Notes under the pieces: model-generated
What the model was told of the DNA's origin: nothing
Database searches by the model: none
What the model saw: the letters and a program-made list of their open reading frames with translations, nothing else
In this document: piece after piece, positions 22,429 through 34,608 of the stretch
Layout: every line of letters begins with the position of its first letter
Position numbering within the stretch: the first letter of the stretch is position 1
Made by a program: the position numbers and the translations under genes
Assembly: GCA_033398695.1 (NCBI GenBank)
Contig: CM065806.1
Span: 38,527,001-38,591,000 of the forward strand
Length of the DNA stretch: 64,000 bases
From: Orobanche coerulescens
Lineage: Eukaryota; Streptophyta; Magnoliopsida; Lamiales; Orobanchaceae
Reading direction: 5' to 3'

Positions 22429-22662
22429 TGTTGGAAACTGTTCGCAGAAACTTGCCGGGAGAAACGAAATTACAACTGGAAAACAAAAGTACAACTCGAA
22501 AACCAGAAATTACAGAAGTCGAACGAAAAAGAAATTACAGAACTCGAAATTAAATTGATTACAAGAAAAATAGAAAACCGTATAAAACTAATAGCCGAGT
22601 CGAGGAAGGCCTCTTTCCGCAAGACGAGATACGCCCCAATCGTGTTCTCGATTCAGGCGTGT
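22429..22662 (-). repeat. Copia LTR fragment related to copia element 2
   Basis: It starts TGTTGGAAACTG and shares AAATTACAACTGGAA, GCCGAGTCGAGGAA and CCGCAAGACGA with the left part of the LTRs at 29918 and 35961, in the same orientation. It covers only about 230 bp of a 1.2-kb LTR, then gives way abruptly to gag sequence. Confidence 0.7.
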
Positions 22663-24045
22663 CGTGTACTATTTAAATGTTTCAACTTGGATAGCTCAGT
22701 TTTGACATAAGCAAGTGCAGCTGACTTTTCACGGTTCAAGACAGTCAACTTATGAATCTCAGCTGCAGTATTTTCAACTGAGTTCTTCAAAGTATTTACA
22801 TATTGTTTTTCAAGCTCAACTATAATATTTTGAAATTTTGCTGACTCTTGGCTGAGCTTGTCAAAATCGTTTTTCAGCTGGACTCTCTCATTCTTCAGCT
22901 GTGCATTCTCAGTTGTGACAGTCTGGTGAGCTGATTTTAAGGTTTCAAAATCTTTTAGCAATTGATTAACAGATTTATGAAGATCCATATCTTCAGATAT
23001 GTCAGAGCTGAAACCTTCAGTATCTTGAGGTTTAGATGTTACCTCTTCATCAGCCAGATTAGCCATCAGGCAATTGTATTCATTATCATCATCTGAGAAA
23101 AATCCAGTGCTTGAATCAACCCTCTCTTGATCTTCACCAATGAGAGCTTTCCTTTTGTCCTCCTTTCTGCCCATATTTTTCTTGTCTTCACCCTTCTTGA
23201 GTTCTGGGCAGTCAATCTGGATGTGTCCTGGTTTGTGGCAGTTGTAGCATTCCACCTTCCAGTTGCCGGCTTTCTGATTTCTTCTTGGGTTTCCTTTGAA
23301 GTTCTTCATGTATTTGGAATAATTATTCCTGAAGTTGCTGAATCTCTGCATGATGAAAGTCATTTCTTCTTCAAAGTTCAGAGGACTGGGGGGACTGACT
23401 TCAGCTAGGCTTTTTGCAGGTGATTTTGCTGTAAATACTATTCCTTTTTCAGCTGGTTCATTAGATGATGAACTGAGCAGCTCAAACTCATATGCCTTCA
23501 GATCAGAGAAGAGATCCTGGATCTTTATTTTATTGAGATCCTTTGATTCTCTCATTGCTACAGCCTTCATGCTCCATTCAGGATTTAGAGATCTTAAAAC
23601 TTTCAAGGTCATCTCCCTACTGCCATATGTCTTTCCAAGGGAGTTGATCTCATTTATGACCTCGGTGGGTATTCCATCTACTTGATCAATAGTTTCTTCG
23701 GTCTTCATCTTGAAGTTGTCAAACTTTTGTGTAGCTATTGACAACTTGTTTTCTTTGATCAGCTCCGTTCCTTCACACATTACAACTAATGTGTCCCAGA
23801 TTTCTGTTGCATTCTTGCAATTCTTGATCTTGACCATGGTAGCTTTATCAAGGGTCTGGTATAGAACATCTCTGGCCCGGTTGTCTAGATTGGACAACTT
23901 TCTTTCTTCAGGTGACATTTATGTCCTTTTCCTTGGAATCTTCTCAGGCTTCCCGGATGCAATCTCCTCAGCTGCATTGTCTTTCAAAAAGATGAAGCGT
24001 TCATCTTCAATGATGCACCACATGTCGTCACGGATAGATCAAAAG
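22663..24045 (-). pseudogene. gag: Copia gag with long coiled-coil tail (SIRE-like), no pol
   Basis: Read on the minus strand, the frame shows the copia gag core (ATEIWDTLVVMCEGTE, QKFDNFKMK), a zinc knuckle C-Y-N-C-x4-H-x4-C (ECYNCHKPGHIQIDCP), and a long acidic, Leu- and Gln-rich tail (LKNDFDKLSQESAKFQN) likely to be a coiled coil, as in SIRE-type gag. The main open stretch is 22653-23918. A TAA at 23919-23921 separates it from the N-terminal part, whose frame continues to about 24045. No protease, integrase or reverse transcriptase follows. The C-terminus runs into the LTR fragment at about 22662. Confidence 0.8.
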
Positions 24046-24052
24046 TGTGTAA

Positions 24053-24780
24053 TACCCTATAATATCCACATTTTTCTACTTTCCGTATCTTTATGATTTT
24101 GGTATCTTTACGATTTTGACGACTCGCTTGCAATAATGTCTATATTTTGGAAATTATATTGTTCCGCACTTTTGTCATTTGTCGAGTTTCGAAGCCACTG
24201 TAGTTGAATCCGAGTAATGTTGTGAATATACCGAGAGTTCAAACGGAATCAGTGGTTTTTAAACAGCCTTAGCTGTACCGACATTCCTACTTTCTCTGCA
24301 AGTCTACTAAGTTGGAGTTACCGAAAGGATCATTAGTCGAGATATAAATCGAACACCATGATGCGTTTTGAAGTATTTAAACGCTCCTATGTCCATATCT
24401 CCATAGTATTGTATCAACAATAATGCCTTTGAAAAAGGCTTCAACCTTGCTCTATCACTCAACAATAGGGAAATACCAAAATAGTAAATTAAAACGAGCA
24501 CTGAGATCTGAGTTTAATGATCCAGAAAGTGCACGACCTATGGACAGAAATATACGGAAGTCTAGTTTCCATAACAACTGACCGTTTGTCCATAGCCTTC
24601 TTAACGAAGAAGTTATTGCTGTTTTAGTGAATAAAGGTCAAGCTGCGCGGAAATTATTTCCAGCGATTGTGCTAACTTTGATCCTAACCAACTTGATCGA
24701 ATTTCTCCCAAACTCGAAGTTAATGAGTTTTCGCTATGTCTTTAATCACAAGACTAATCGAGTTTCATGTCTTATTGTAG
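24053..24780. other. Unassigned segment, possible gypsy LTR scrap
   Basis: It begins TGTAATACCCTATAATATCC, similar to the TGTAATACCCG starts of the gypsy LTRs at 43368 and 50318, so it may be an LTR fragment. No matching second LTR is visible. No coding content is recognised up to the copia pol starting at 24781. Confidence 0.35.
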
Positions 24781-26222
24781 ATGTCTCGTGGCGAAATTGA
24801 GTGCCTTGCTGATAGTGGAACAACCCACACTATTCTTCGGAATAGGCAATTATTCAAGGATATTGTGCCATATATATCCCCAGTGACAACAATGATTGGT
24901 TCCTCCCAAGTAATTCAAGGGAGGGGACCTGCTCATTTCTTGCTACCTAATGGTACGCATATTAATGTCACAAATGCTCTCTATGCCCCAAGAGCAAACC
25001 GAACCTTGCTAAGTTTTAGGGACATCCGTGCCAACCGTTATCACCTTGATACACATTGTGAGAATGGGACAGAATTTTTGTGTGTTACTCTGGCAGAATG
25101 CGGAAGACGCCGCGTTCTCGAGAAACTTATGAGTCTAAGTAGTGATTTATACCAGACTACAATAAGGATTATTGAATCCTATGCTGTGAGTCACGAACTG
25201 TGTGATTCCGAAGCATACCAACTATGGCATGACCGACTCGGTCACCCTAGACGCGACATGATGATTCACATTTTGAAAAACTCACATGGTCATCCGTTTT
25301 TCAAGTCCAGAAAACGATTGGGAGCACCACTCGATATCGGCATTGATGTGAGTGAGCTTGATACCGTATCACCGGGATTAAAGATCGCACGCCCTGTTAA
25401 GGTTGACGGTTCATCTCTCATAAATCCCGAGGCTTCCGTGGAAATTTCTAATACCCATAAATCGTTTTGCAAAGCCTGTTCACTAGCAAAGTTGATACCC
25501 TCTCCGTCCTTTTCTAAAGACTCAACACAAAACATTCGCTTCTTACAAAGAATTCAAGGGGACATATGTGGACCTATTCAGCCAGAGTGCGGACCATTCA
25601 GATATTTTATGGTTCTGGTTGATGCATCGACACGATGGTCACACCACACGTTGCTCTGCTATCCACAAGAAATGCTACATTTGCTAAACTCCTAGCACAA
25701 ATCATCAAGTTACGGGCTAACCACCCCGACTTCCCAATCTCGTCATTAAGATTGGACAATGCTGGAGAGTTTATGTCAAAGTCTTTTGACGACTATTGCA
25801 TGTCGATAGGGATTGAAGTTGAACATCCCGTCCCCTATGTTCATTCGCAGAATGGTCTTGCCGAGGCTATGATTAAGCGGTTACAGCTTATCGCCCGAGC
25901 ATTGGTATTGCGCACCAACTTTCCGATTTCTGCCTGGGGTTATGCAATTTTGCATGCAGCTATACTTATTCGCTTTCGACCCACTGCCAATCAACCGTTT
26001 AGTGCGTACCAGTTGGTAACTGGATATGAGCCTGATATTTCACACTTACGCATTTTTGGTTGTGCAGTATATGTGCCAATTACGCCTCCACAGCGTACTA
26101 AAATGGGTCCGAAAAGACGATTAGGTATATATGTTGGCTATGAATCGCCTAAAATTATCCGCTATTTGGAACCTTTGACAGGAGATCATTTCTTTGCCAA
26201 GATTTGCAGATTGTCACTTTGA
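24781..26222 (+). pseudogene. pol: Copia element 3 protease and integrase
   Basis: The frame from 24781 contains CLADSGTTHTILR (protease active site with DSG), the ALYAPRANRTLLSF motif, WHDRLGHPRRDMM (pre-integrase) and FCKACSLAKL (zinc region CxxC). It shifts frame near 25640-25690, then gives DNAGEF and the NGLAEAMIKR box, with catalytic D and E. The frame ends at 26222. The ATG at 24781 is only the first available; upstream gag is missing. Confidence 0.85.
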
Positions 26223-26851
26223 TGAGACAAACTTCCCGTCGTTAGGGGGAGAGAGGAATCGACCGATTCCAGTTGAATGCCAGGAAATTGTCTGGTGTGC
26301 TCCCTCCTTGCCTCATCAAGATCCCCGCACAGCTCAATCCGAGCTAGAAGTGCAACGTATTCTCAGTCTTTATAAAGTTGCGGATTCGATACCCGACAGC
26401 TTTACTGATACTGCGAAAGTGACAAGATCTACTATTCCCGCTGCGAATGTTCTTGCAAGGTTAGAAGTCCCAGTTATAGGGCAAGGTTCAGCCACCCAAA
26501 GGAATGATGCCCCCGGCATCAACCTTAGTGGTGGGGCCACTGCCTTTGCTCTTATCCACCTTTCGAAAGAGGGGGAGGCCAGTGGGTAGTAAGGATACCG
26601 AACCTCGAAAGAGAAGAGGAACGGAGGCACAAAATCCTCTAGTCATCGACACAGTGACTCCGTCACACGAGATTATCTCTGACTACGGATATGTCCTTGA
26701 ATCAACAATGGAACAATCGACGGACGCGTCGGAAACTTTGTTGATGTTAGAAAATAAAGAAATCTCGATGCAATGTATGAGTGAATACGTACTATTGGAC
26801 AGGTCGTCCACGCTAGTCGATGATGCTTTTGCCTACTCCGTCGCTCAATAA
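26194..26851 (+). pseudogene. Copia element 3 linker between integrase and reverse transcriptase
   Basis: The sequence passes through two frames (26194-26589 and 26504-26851). The typical basic linker KRGRPVGSKDTEPRKRRG occurs near 26565-26620. A TAA at 26849-26851 separates it from the reverse transcriptase in the same frame. No catalytic function belongs to this region. Confidence 0.7.
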
Positions 26852-28628
26852 ATTATTGAAGACGACGACGCTGAGCCGCGCTCAGTTGCTGAGTGTCAAC
26901 AACAAGCCGATTGGCCGAAATGGAAAGATGCAATGCAGGCCGAACTAGACTCAATGGCTAAACGTGAGGTATTTGGCCGTATCGAGCCAATACCCGTGGG
27001 CGTTAAATCAGTTGGACATAAGTGGGTCTTTGTTCGTAAACGCAATGATAAGGATGAGGTCATGCGTTACAAAGCGACACTAGTTGCCCAAGACTTCTCG
27101 CAGCGCCCTGGCATTGACTACGAGGAGACGTATTCTTCCGTTATGGACATCATCACTTTCCGCTACTTAGTCAGTTTGGTAGTGTCCGAAAAACTGAACA
27201 TGCAGCTTATGGATGTGGTTACAGCGTATCTTTATGGGGATCTAGATACGGATATCTATATGAAAGTCCCCGAAGGGATTTCATTGCCCAAGTCAAGTAG
27301 CTCTAAACCACGGAGCGCTTACGCTGTGAAATTGCGTCGTTCACTGTATGGGTTGAAACAATCCGGAAGGATGTGGTACAACCGCCTAAGTGAATACTTG
27401 ATTGGGAAGGGATACGAGAACGGTGAGATCTGTCCATGCATTTTCGTGAAAAGAACAGATGCAGGATTCGTGATTGTGGCCGTCTATGTAGATGACATGA
27501 ATGTTATCGGTACCATATATGAGGTCAATGAAACGGCCCGCTACCTTAAATCTTAATTCGAGATGAAAGATCTGGGGAGGACTCGATTCTGCTTGGGCTT
27601 AGAGCTAGAACATCGAGATGATGGCATACTCATTCATCAGTCTGACTATGTCCACAAAATGCTCAGGCGATTTAGCATGGACAAGGCACATCCTCTTGCT
27701 ACCCCCATGATTGATCGAAGTCTGGAAATGAACAAGGATCCGTTTTGTCCCAAGAAGGAGGATGAAGAGGTCCTTGGAGCAGAAACACCGTACCTTAGCG
27801 CAATCGGTGCGTTGTTGTATCTGGCTCAATGTACTCGTCCAGACATCGCATTCTCTGTGAATCTGTTAGCGAGATTTAGCTCCGCTCCCACGATAAGGCA
27901 TTGGAATGGAGTAAAACACATCTTTCGATACTTGAAAGTCTCCAGTGACCTTGGATTGTTCTTTCCCTACGCAAGAGAGAGTGATATTCCGAAAGGAATT
28001 GTTGAGGTTAAGACGATGCATACTGACCGTCGATCTTCCTCTGATATTGCAGCTAAGCATGGTAGCTTGACTACCAGAAGTGCTAATGTGAGCAAGCTTA
28101 CCCCTTATGCAGAGAATCCTAACGACATGTTAGTTGGATTTGCTGATGCCGGTTATCTCTTTGACCCGCATAAAGGACGTTCCCAAACTGGTTATGTGTT
28201 CACCATTGGGAATACGGCAATATCTTGGCAATCTACCAAGCAAACCCTGGTTGCTACTTCCTCGAACCATGCAGAGATAATTGCATTGCACGAATCCGTA
28301 AGGGAGTGCATTTGGCTCCGGTCAGTCATAGACCATATACGAGGAACGTGTGGATTAGATCCCACTACAGCAACCCCTACTTGCATCTTTGAGGACAATG
28401 CGGCATGCATTGAGCAGATGAAGTTAGGTTTCATAAAGGGTGACAATACCAAGAATATTGCGCCGAAGTTCTTTTATAATCGGCGAAAGCGAATTATCGA
28501 ATATCGAAGTGAAACAAGTGAGTTCCGATGAGAATATCGCAGACTTGTTCACTAAGTCTCTGCCGAAATCTACATTTGAGAAACATGTGAGAAACATCGG
28601 CATGTGTCGATTATCCGAGCTCAACTAA
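26852..28628 (+). pseudogene. pol: Copia element 3 reverse transcriptase and RNase H
   Basis: Motifs in order are MRYKATLVAQDFSQRPGIDY, MDVVTAYLYGDL, YGLKQSGRMWYNRL, the catalytic VAVYVDDMNV, FEMKDLG, LLYLAQCTRPDIAFSV, RNase H GFADAGYLFDP and SSNHAEIIALHE, and ADLFTKSLP. A TAA lies at 27554-27556 within reverse transcriptase and a frameshift near 28440-28530. The YVDD catalytic motif is intact. Confidence 0.9.
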
Positions 28629-28833
28629 TGATAGCTCGATGGAATGAGCTGTCATGTATACCTCAGGGGGAGTATACTTCACATGATTCTGACATTTGTA
28701 GTTGGTGCGTTGCGCTCTTTTTCCTCACCAAAGTCTTTGTTTTTCCCACGGGGTTTTATTTGACTTGGAAAGGTTTTTTACCGAGGCAACACCTTATGCA
28801 CCATGTTAGTATTAGCGTTCGACACAGGGGGAG
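28629..28833 (+). other. Copia 3 3' untranslated region with purine tracts
   Basis: Two AGGGGGAGT boxes lie at about 28664 and 28826. The second, ACAGGGGGAG, sits directly before the LTR and is the polypurine tract. The first could be a secondary primer. No frame. Confidence 0.7.
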
Positions 28834-29065
28834 TGTTCCGGGAAATCCTTCCCGTATTGGTGTCTTACCTAATACTAGTTGTAGGGGGATAAGAGTTATG
28901 GAAGGTTCTAGACTCTTCCATAAGTAGTAGGATCCTGTTAGATGTCTTACCTTAACTAGGAATCCTATGTATGGAAAGACTCTCTTTGTAATGTCTATAT
29001 AAAGGCTCCTCTATTCATTGTTATCAATACAATTGATTTGCTGTCTTTTACTTTCTCCTCAAACA
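28834..29065 (+). repeat. Copia element 3, 3' LTR
   Basis: 232 bp, TGTTCCGGGAAATCC to CCTCAAACA, containing TCTATATAAAGG (TATA-like, about 28994-29005) near its end. It is short, as in several copia lineages. No partner LTR in the window. Confidence 0.8.
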
Positions 29066-29741
29066 GCAATGAAATTACTTAATAATGCAATTGGTTTCTA
29101 GATTTCACCATTAAAGGTGTTTCCATCAAGTTAAAAGTATTAAATTTGTAAAGTTTATGATATCAATTGCAAATTTACTAAACAAATATAAGTATTAGGA
29201 TTTAGGAATAAATTCAGATGTGAAACGGCTTCATTAATGTCATTTAGAGTTGAGAATTGGCAATTATTGATGCTTGTTTTGTCTGATTCAATTCCCAATT
29301 AATTGGACCGGGATCGACATGAAGGCTGAAAATGATGCATGGCTTCATTCGTTGCCAAATTTGTTGCTTGCAAAACTGCTTCCACCACTAAATATATTAA
29401 ATTCAAGAAATTCATAATTTGTCGACTTTATGTTGATATCTCATCTGTAAGATTATTATTTGGCATTTAAACGCATACTAATACTGTATATATTTATTTG
29501 AGTTATATACACACAACCAAAATTTTAATTCTATGGGGGATTGCATATCATAAAATGAGAAGGAAATTTGAACTATATACACACAATAACCAAAATTATA
29601 TGTTGCCCTTAATTGATCTCAGAGCATTCAAGATGACATACCAGACAACAAATATTGTTTAGTGCAAACAACTAATGTTGTTTAGTGAAAGCATGTAATA
29701 GGTTTTAGTGAAACAACTAATACCTTTTAGTAAACAACTAA
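29066..29741. other. Non-coding spacer
   Basis: AT-rich DNA without a recognisable gene. Near 29660-29741 a short motif (GTGAAACAACTAATACC-like) is repeated several times up to the Stowaway insertion site. Confidence 0.45.
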
Positions 29742-30348
29742 TACTCCCTCCGTCCCATTAGTTTGTTCACAGTTACTGTTTCCTCGTGTTTTAGCTGGCG
29801 AGTTTTTTATTATTATTATTATTTGAAATGATAAAGTAATTTTTAAGAGACATATAATAGAAGAGAGTTAGATCTATCATATCCCTTCTTAAAAATCACT
29901 TTATCATTTTAAATAATTGTTGATCTTTTTGTGTTACAAACATGCTGGGCGGAAAGATAAATTACAACTGGAATACAAAAATTACAATACAAAAATTACA
30001 TCTCGAAAAATAGAAACTACAAACTCGTATGAAAATGAAAATACAAAAATCAAAACAGAATTGAAAATACAAGAAAATAAATTATAAAACCGTAAACTAA
30101 TGCCGAGTCGAGGAATCCTCTATCCGCAAGACGAAATACACCCCGGTAGTGCTCTCGGTTCTGACGTATCGCCCCAAAAGATAAAACGGCAACGTCTCGA
30201 AGGTAGTAGCACCACAAGACCTACGAGCTCCATCGAGATGGAAGAGGTGAGGACAAAGCTCCTACTTATGATATGCAGAGAATGCTGAAAACTGTTTGAT
30301 TATACTGAGTTCGAAAATTGCATGTGCAGAAGCAAATGTATGCATGCC

Positions 30349-30356
30349 TATTTATA
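30349..30356 (-). promoter_or_regulatory. TATA box, copia 2 LTR
   Basis: TATAAATA on the minus strand within GGCCTATAAATAGGCA. The same site is at 36378-36385 in the other LTR. Minus-strand direction agrees with gag and pol. Confidence 0.65.
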
Positions 30357-30759
30357 GGCCATTCACACCTGCAGGGGGTTTAAACACAGCCTTTACGGCT
30401 GTCATAATGCAGGCATTCATGCATGCATTGAACACAAGAGTTACACAATTCAAGGCAGTGGTTCACGCCGTTTTGAATTGAACAGGCAAATTTTAACACC
30501 TCCTCATAACACCCGGGAGGTTCTCGCCTGCTTTTGGCTGAGTTTGAACAGTCCAGATGCACCTGGACTATAATCAGCTCCTTAACCATTTGACGGATGT
30601 ACCTGGACATCCTTATGTGCACATACGAGCCCAACTACGTTGTTGAGCTTGTCCATAAAATTCTTTAAGCTAGCCCAAGGCCTAACTCACGGCCAAGCCC
30701 ACGAACAGGCCCAAAGACCAGCCCAAAGACCAATTGCCAAGATCCAAGATCCAAGATCC

Positions 30760-30812
30760 AAGATCAAGATCAAGATCAAGATCAAGATCAAGGCCAAGGC
30801 CAAGGTCTAAGG
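30760..30812. repeat. CAAGATC/CAAGAT minisatellite in copia 2 LTR
   Basis: A 6-7 bp unit is repeated (CAAGATC, CAAGAT, then CAAGGC) and merges into GC-rich DNA. The 5' LTR has a shorter version at about 36768-36830, so the array length differs between the two LTRs. Confidence 0.85.
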
Positions 30813-31696
30813 TCCAAGGTCTACGGCACGCGGCTCGCGGCTGAGGCCGAGGCGAGGCGGGCGGGCGACGGTGGCGCGTGCGTGTGGGCTTTAAGCCCAT
30901 AAACATGTGCCATTAATTATTACATGCATAATGGTAACTCCTTATATACTAGAATAATGATGGTTCATTATTCAATGTGGGATTCCATCCCTTATTAATT
31001 CACAATTAAGTGACAAACTTTAATTCACTATTTCTCACTCACCGGGAATCGGTTTAGAGAAAGTGAATATACCACGATTATCTACTCGGAACGTAGATCG
31101 ATACTATGATATTTAATTTTACAAAATAAAATAAAATCCTTAACGATTCCAAAAATCCCCCACATGAGTGAAAATAGCCCAAATGCAATATGCAGACTCA
31201 AGCTCAGTCCTCAAGAGGCGTTAAAGTATAAGGATAGGTAGTTTGATACTTTGAACCTTCCATAGTTAACATCATCGGGTACACAGGCGGATTAGTGGCT
31301 TGATGCTTTGAACTATTCCCCCACGGCGTGCACCGAGACAATGGTGCTAACACTTGAACACCTCAACCTCATTTGTTCTCACGTTTTGTGTCCTTTGCGG
31401 GCCTTGGACATCCATTTGGATTCATAAGTGTATTTCATGAAGCGGCCTCCACTTCTTACTTATATAGGTGATTCTTTACCGAGTATCTTGCCATACTCAA
31501 CCTCCTCGAGGTCTTTAGGAATCATTAAAAGTCATAGACTTAACCTCACCACTAGGCAAACTTTCAACACTCAATTGCTCTATAGGGAATAAACTTAGAT
31601 GAGTGTTTCACACGAACTCTCATAGCTTAGTTCTCCCATTGAACCAAGTTCTTGGGATCTCCAGTCATCTTGGTTGGGTTATCACTATGAAAATTC

Positions 31697-32206
31697 TCAA
31701 TGTGTGGATTTTAAACCCATTCCCTCTAGCAATTTATTCATTTGATCACGGTTTAACCCTTTGGTTAGCGGATCCGCTAGATTATCCAATGACCTCACAT
31801 AGTCAATAGAGATAACCCCACTTTTGATCAAATGTCTCACGGTATTATGGCGTCGACGAGTATGTCGAGACTTTCCATTATACACATTACTTCTCGCCCT
31901 ACCAATAGCAGCTTGGCTATCACAGTGAATCATCACTGCAGGCACTGGCTTGGACCAACATGGAATATCTTCTAAAAAGTTTCTGATCCATTCAGCTTCT
32001 TCACCAGCTTTGTCCAAAGCTATGAATTCCGATTCCATGGTGGATCGGACTATACACGTTTGTTTTGCGGACTTCCACGAAACAGTTCCACCCCCAATGG
32101 TAAACACGTAACCACTTGTAGAAAATGAACTTTTCATATCGGATATCCAATTTGCATCACAGTACCCTTCAAGTACCGGGGGGGTATCTCGAATAGTGTA
32201 GCCCAA
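31697..32206 (-). pseudogene. pol: Copia element 2 RNase H
   Basis: Motifs are [66 protein letters not shown] and ADPLTKGLN, with catalytic acidic residues in place. The frame is shifted by one relative to reverse transcriptase (junction about 32170-32205). The natural C-terminus is at 31697. Confidence 0.9.
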
Positions 32207-33095
32207 GGTTTTGAGTATACTTTAAGTACCTCAAAACTCTAACGAGAGCTTTCCAATGCTCTTTGCTTGGATTGCTCGTGTAACAACTCAATTTGTTTAC
32301 AGCGCAAGCTAAATCGGGTCTAGTGCAATTTGTAAGATACATTAAACACCCAATGACTCGTGCATATTCTTCTTGTGCAACGGGGTCCCCTCGATTTTTG
32401 CTCAAGTGATCATTTAAATCTATTGGGGTCTTAGCCGGCAAGCTTTCAAAAGTATTAAACTTCTTGAGAACTTTCTCGGCATAGTGAGATTGTGTCAAGA
32501 TGATTCCATATGATTTTCTCAAAATTTTCATTCCAAGAATCACATCGGCTAGCCCCATGTCTTTCATGTCGAAATTTCTTTTTAACATGTTCTTAGTATC
32601 GTTAATCACTTGTATATTGTTACCCATGATTAACATGTCATCTATATAAAGACATACAATAACATAACCGTTATTAGTGTTCTTAATATAAACACATTTA
32701 TCACACTCGTTTATTTTAAAACCATTTGATAACATTACATTATCAAATTTCAAGTGCCACTGTAGTGGAGCTTGTTTCAATCCATATAGAGACTTAACCA
32801 GTTTGCATACCTTTTTCTCTTGTCCAGGTACTACAAACCCTTCAGGTTGTTCCATATAGATCTCTTCATCCAGATCACCATTCAGAAAAGCAGTCTTAAC
32901 ATCCATTTGATGAATCTCAAGATCGTGCAAAGAAGCAATCACGAGAAGCACTCGAATAGATGTAATTTTCGTTACAGGTGAATAGGTATCGAAAAAATCG
33001 TACCCTTCCTTCTGTTTGAAACCTTTGACTACTAAATGAGCTTTATACTTGTCAATTGACCCATCAGCCTTGTACTTTCTTTTAAGGATCTATTT
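32169..33095 (-). pseudogene. pol: Copia element 2 reverse transcriptase
   Basis: The main open part is 32169-32951: [34 protein letters not shown], catalytic [25 protein letters not shown] and [14 protein letters not shown]. Upstream, a region with [20 protein letters not shown] continues in the same frame to the stop at 33096-33098. The catalytic YIDD is intact. Confidence 0.9.
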
Positions 33096-34608
33096 TCATC
33101 CTAAGGGCTTACAACCTTCAGGTAAATCAACCAAAACCCAAGTTTGGTTTTGTAAAATTGAGTCAATTTCACTTTGAACAGCTTCTTTCCAGAGCAACCC
33201 GTCTGGTCTGGCATAAGCTACTTTGATCGACGTTGGTTCTTCATCCAACATAAATGCTATGTAGTCAGGTCCAAATGTCTTTGGTGTCCTAACCCTACTA
33301 CCACGTCTCAGTTCTACATCTTCCAGATTATATCTCGATCGCTTACGTGACTTTGGATATACATCCACAGGTTTTGAACTTGTTCCTTCATCTTCAACTC
33401 TATTTCTAGAATTGTTCTCAACTTTATCATTATCCTTACAAGGATATATGTTTTAAAAGAATACAACATGCCTTGATTCAATCGTTGTTCCCACGGTCAT
33501 TTCAGGAACTTCTGACTTGTGGATAACGAACCGATAGGCACTACTATTTAGTGCATACCCAACAAAGATACAATTGACCGTCTTAGGTCCGATTTTAACT
33601 TGTTTAGGTAGAGGTACCTCAACCTTAGCCAAACACCCCCACACTTTGAGATATTTATATGAATGTTTTCTACCTTTCCACAACTCATAAGGGGTAATAT
33701 CCTTACCTTTGCGTGAAATCTTGTTCAATATGTACTTGGATGTCAAGACAGCTTCCCCCCACATATTCTGGGGCAACCCTGAACTAATCAATAAGGCATT
33801 CATCATATCTTTAAGTGTTCGATTCTTACGTTCAGCAACGCCATTAGATTGTGGTGTATATGGAGCTGTTGTTTGATGAATTATACCACTTTCGTTGCAT
33901 AATTCCTCAAATGAGGCTACATATTCGCCACATCTATCGCTTCGAATCATCTTGATATGTCAGCTTAATTGATTTTCGGCTTCATTCTTGAAGTTCTTAA
34001 AAGCTTCAATAGCCTCATCTTTACTTCTCAAAAGATAAAGATAATAATATCTTGTGCAGTCATCGATAAAAGTGATAAAGTACTTCTTACCACCTCTAGT
34101 TTGCACAAACTTTAAATCACACACATCTGTGTGAACTAATTCAAGGGGTTGTGTGTTTCGTTTTACCGAATGAAATGGAAGTTTCATCATTTTTGCTTCA
34201 ACACAAATCTAACACTTTTTTTGAGTATTGACTTCATTTAATTTTAGTAAATCTAAGTTTACTAATCTTTTTATAGCATTTAGATTCACATGACCTAATC
34301 TACAATGCCATAAATCAGAACATTCAGTCAAGTAAGAGGAAGCAGTAGCATTTTCATTAGCATTACCGGACTTGGTTACATGGCGTTTAGCCAAAGCATT
34401 AAGTTTAAAGAGTCCCTCCGTGAGGTAACCCTTACCAAGAAACCTATCAAACTTTTTTATGATAATTCTATCTGACTCAAACACAAGTTTAAACCCCTTT
34501 TTAACTAGTATAGAGCCTGAGATCAAATTCTTCCTCATATCCGGAACATGAAGCACATTCTTCAAGGTGAGTGTCTGTCCGGACGTAAGTTTGAGGTCCA
34601 CTTATCCA
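33096..34608 (-). pseudogene. pol: Copia element 2 pre-integrase and integrase
   Basis: On the minus strand from about 34608: [16 protein letters not shown] (pre-integrase), ICVEAK zinc region, HTDVCDLKF and [10 protein letters not shown] with the first catalytic D, IRSDRCGEY with the second, and VAERKNRTL with E. Stops interrupt at 34209-34211, 33960-33962, 33453-33455 and 33096-33098, all in one frame, so substitutions rather than indels killed it. The catalytic triad persists. Confidence 0.9.

Larger units (their letters stand above)
24781..29065 (+). mobile_element. Copia element 3, 5'-truncated
   Basis: Protease to RNase H is followed by a polypurine tract and a short 3' LTR (28834-29065). 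No copy of that LTR exists upstream and no gag is recognised, so the 5' half is missing. Its proteins differ clearly from copia elements 1 and 2 (protease SGTTHTILR, RNase H GRSQTGYVF), marking a different copia lineage. Confidence 0.85.
29918..31151 (-). repeat. Copia element 2, 3' LTR
   Basis: On the plus strand it runs TGTTGATCTTTTTGTG to TAACGATTCCA. It contains a TATA box on the minus strand at 30349-30356 and a CAAGATC-type minisatellite at 30760-30810. The polypurine tract CATGTGGGGGAT (minus strand) lies just outside at about 31155-31166. Confidence 0.9.

Noticed and set aside
30682..30906. Frame with repeated LDLGLD units
   Set aside because: Translation of the CAAGATC minisatellite in the LTR; the equivalent in the other LTR has a different length.
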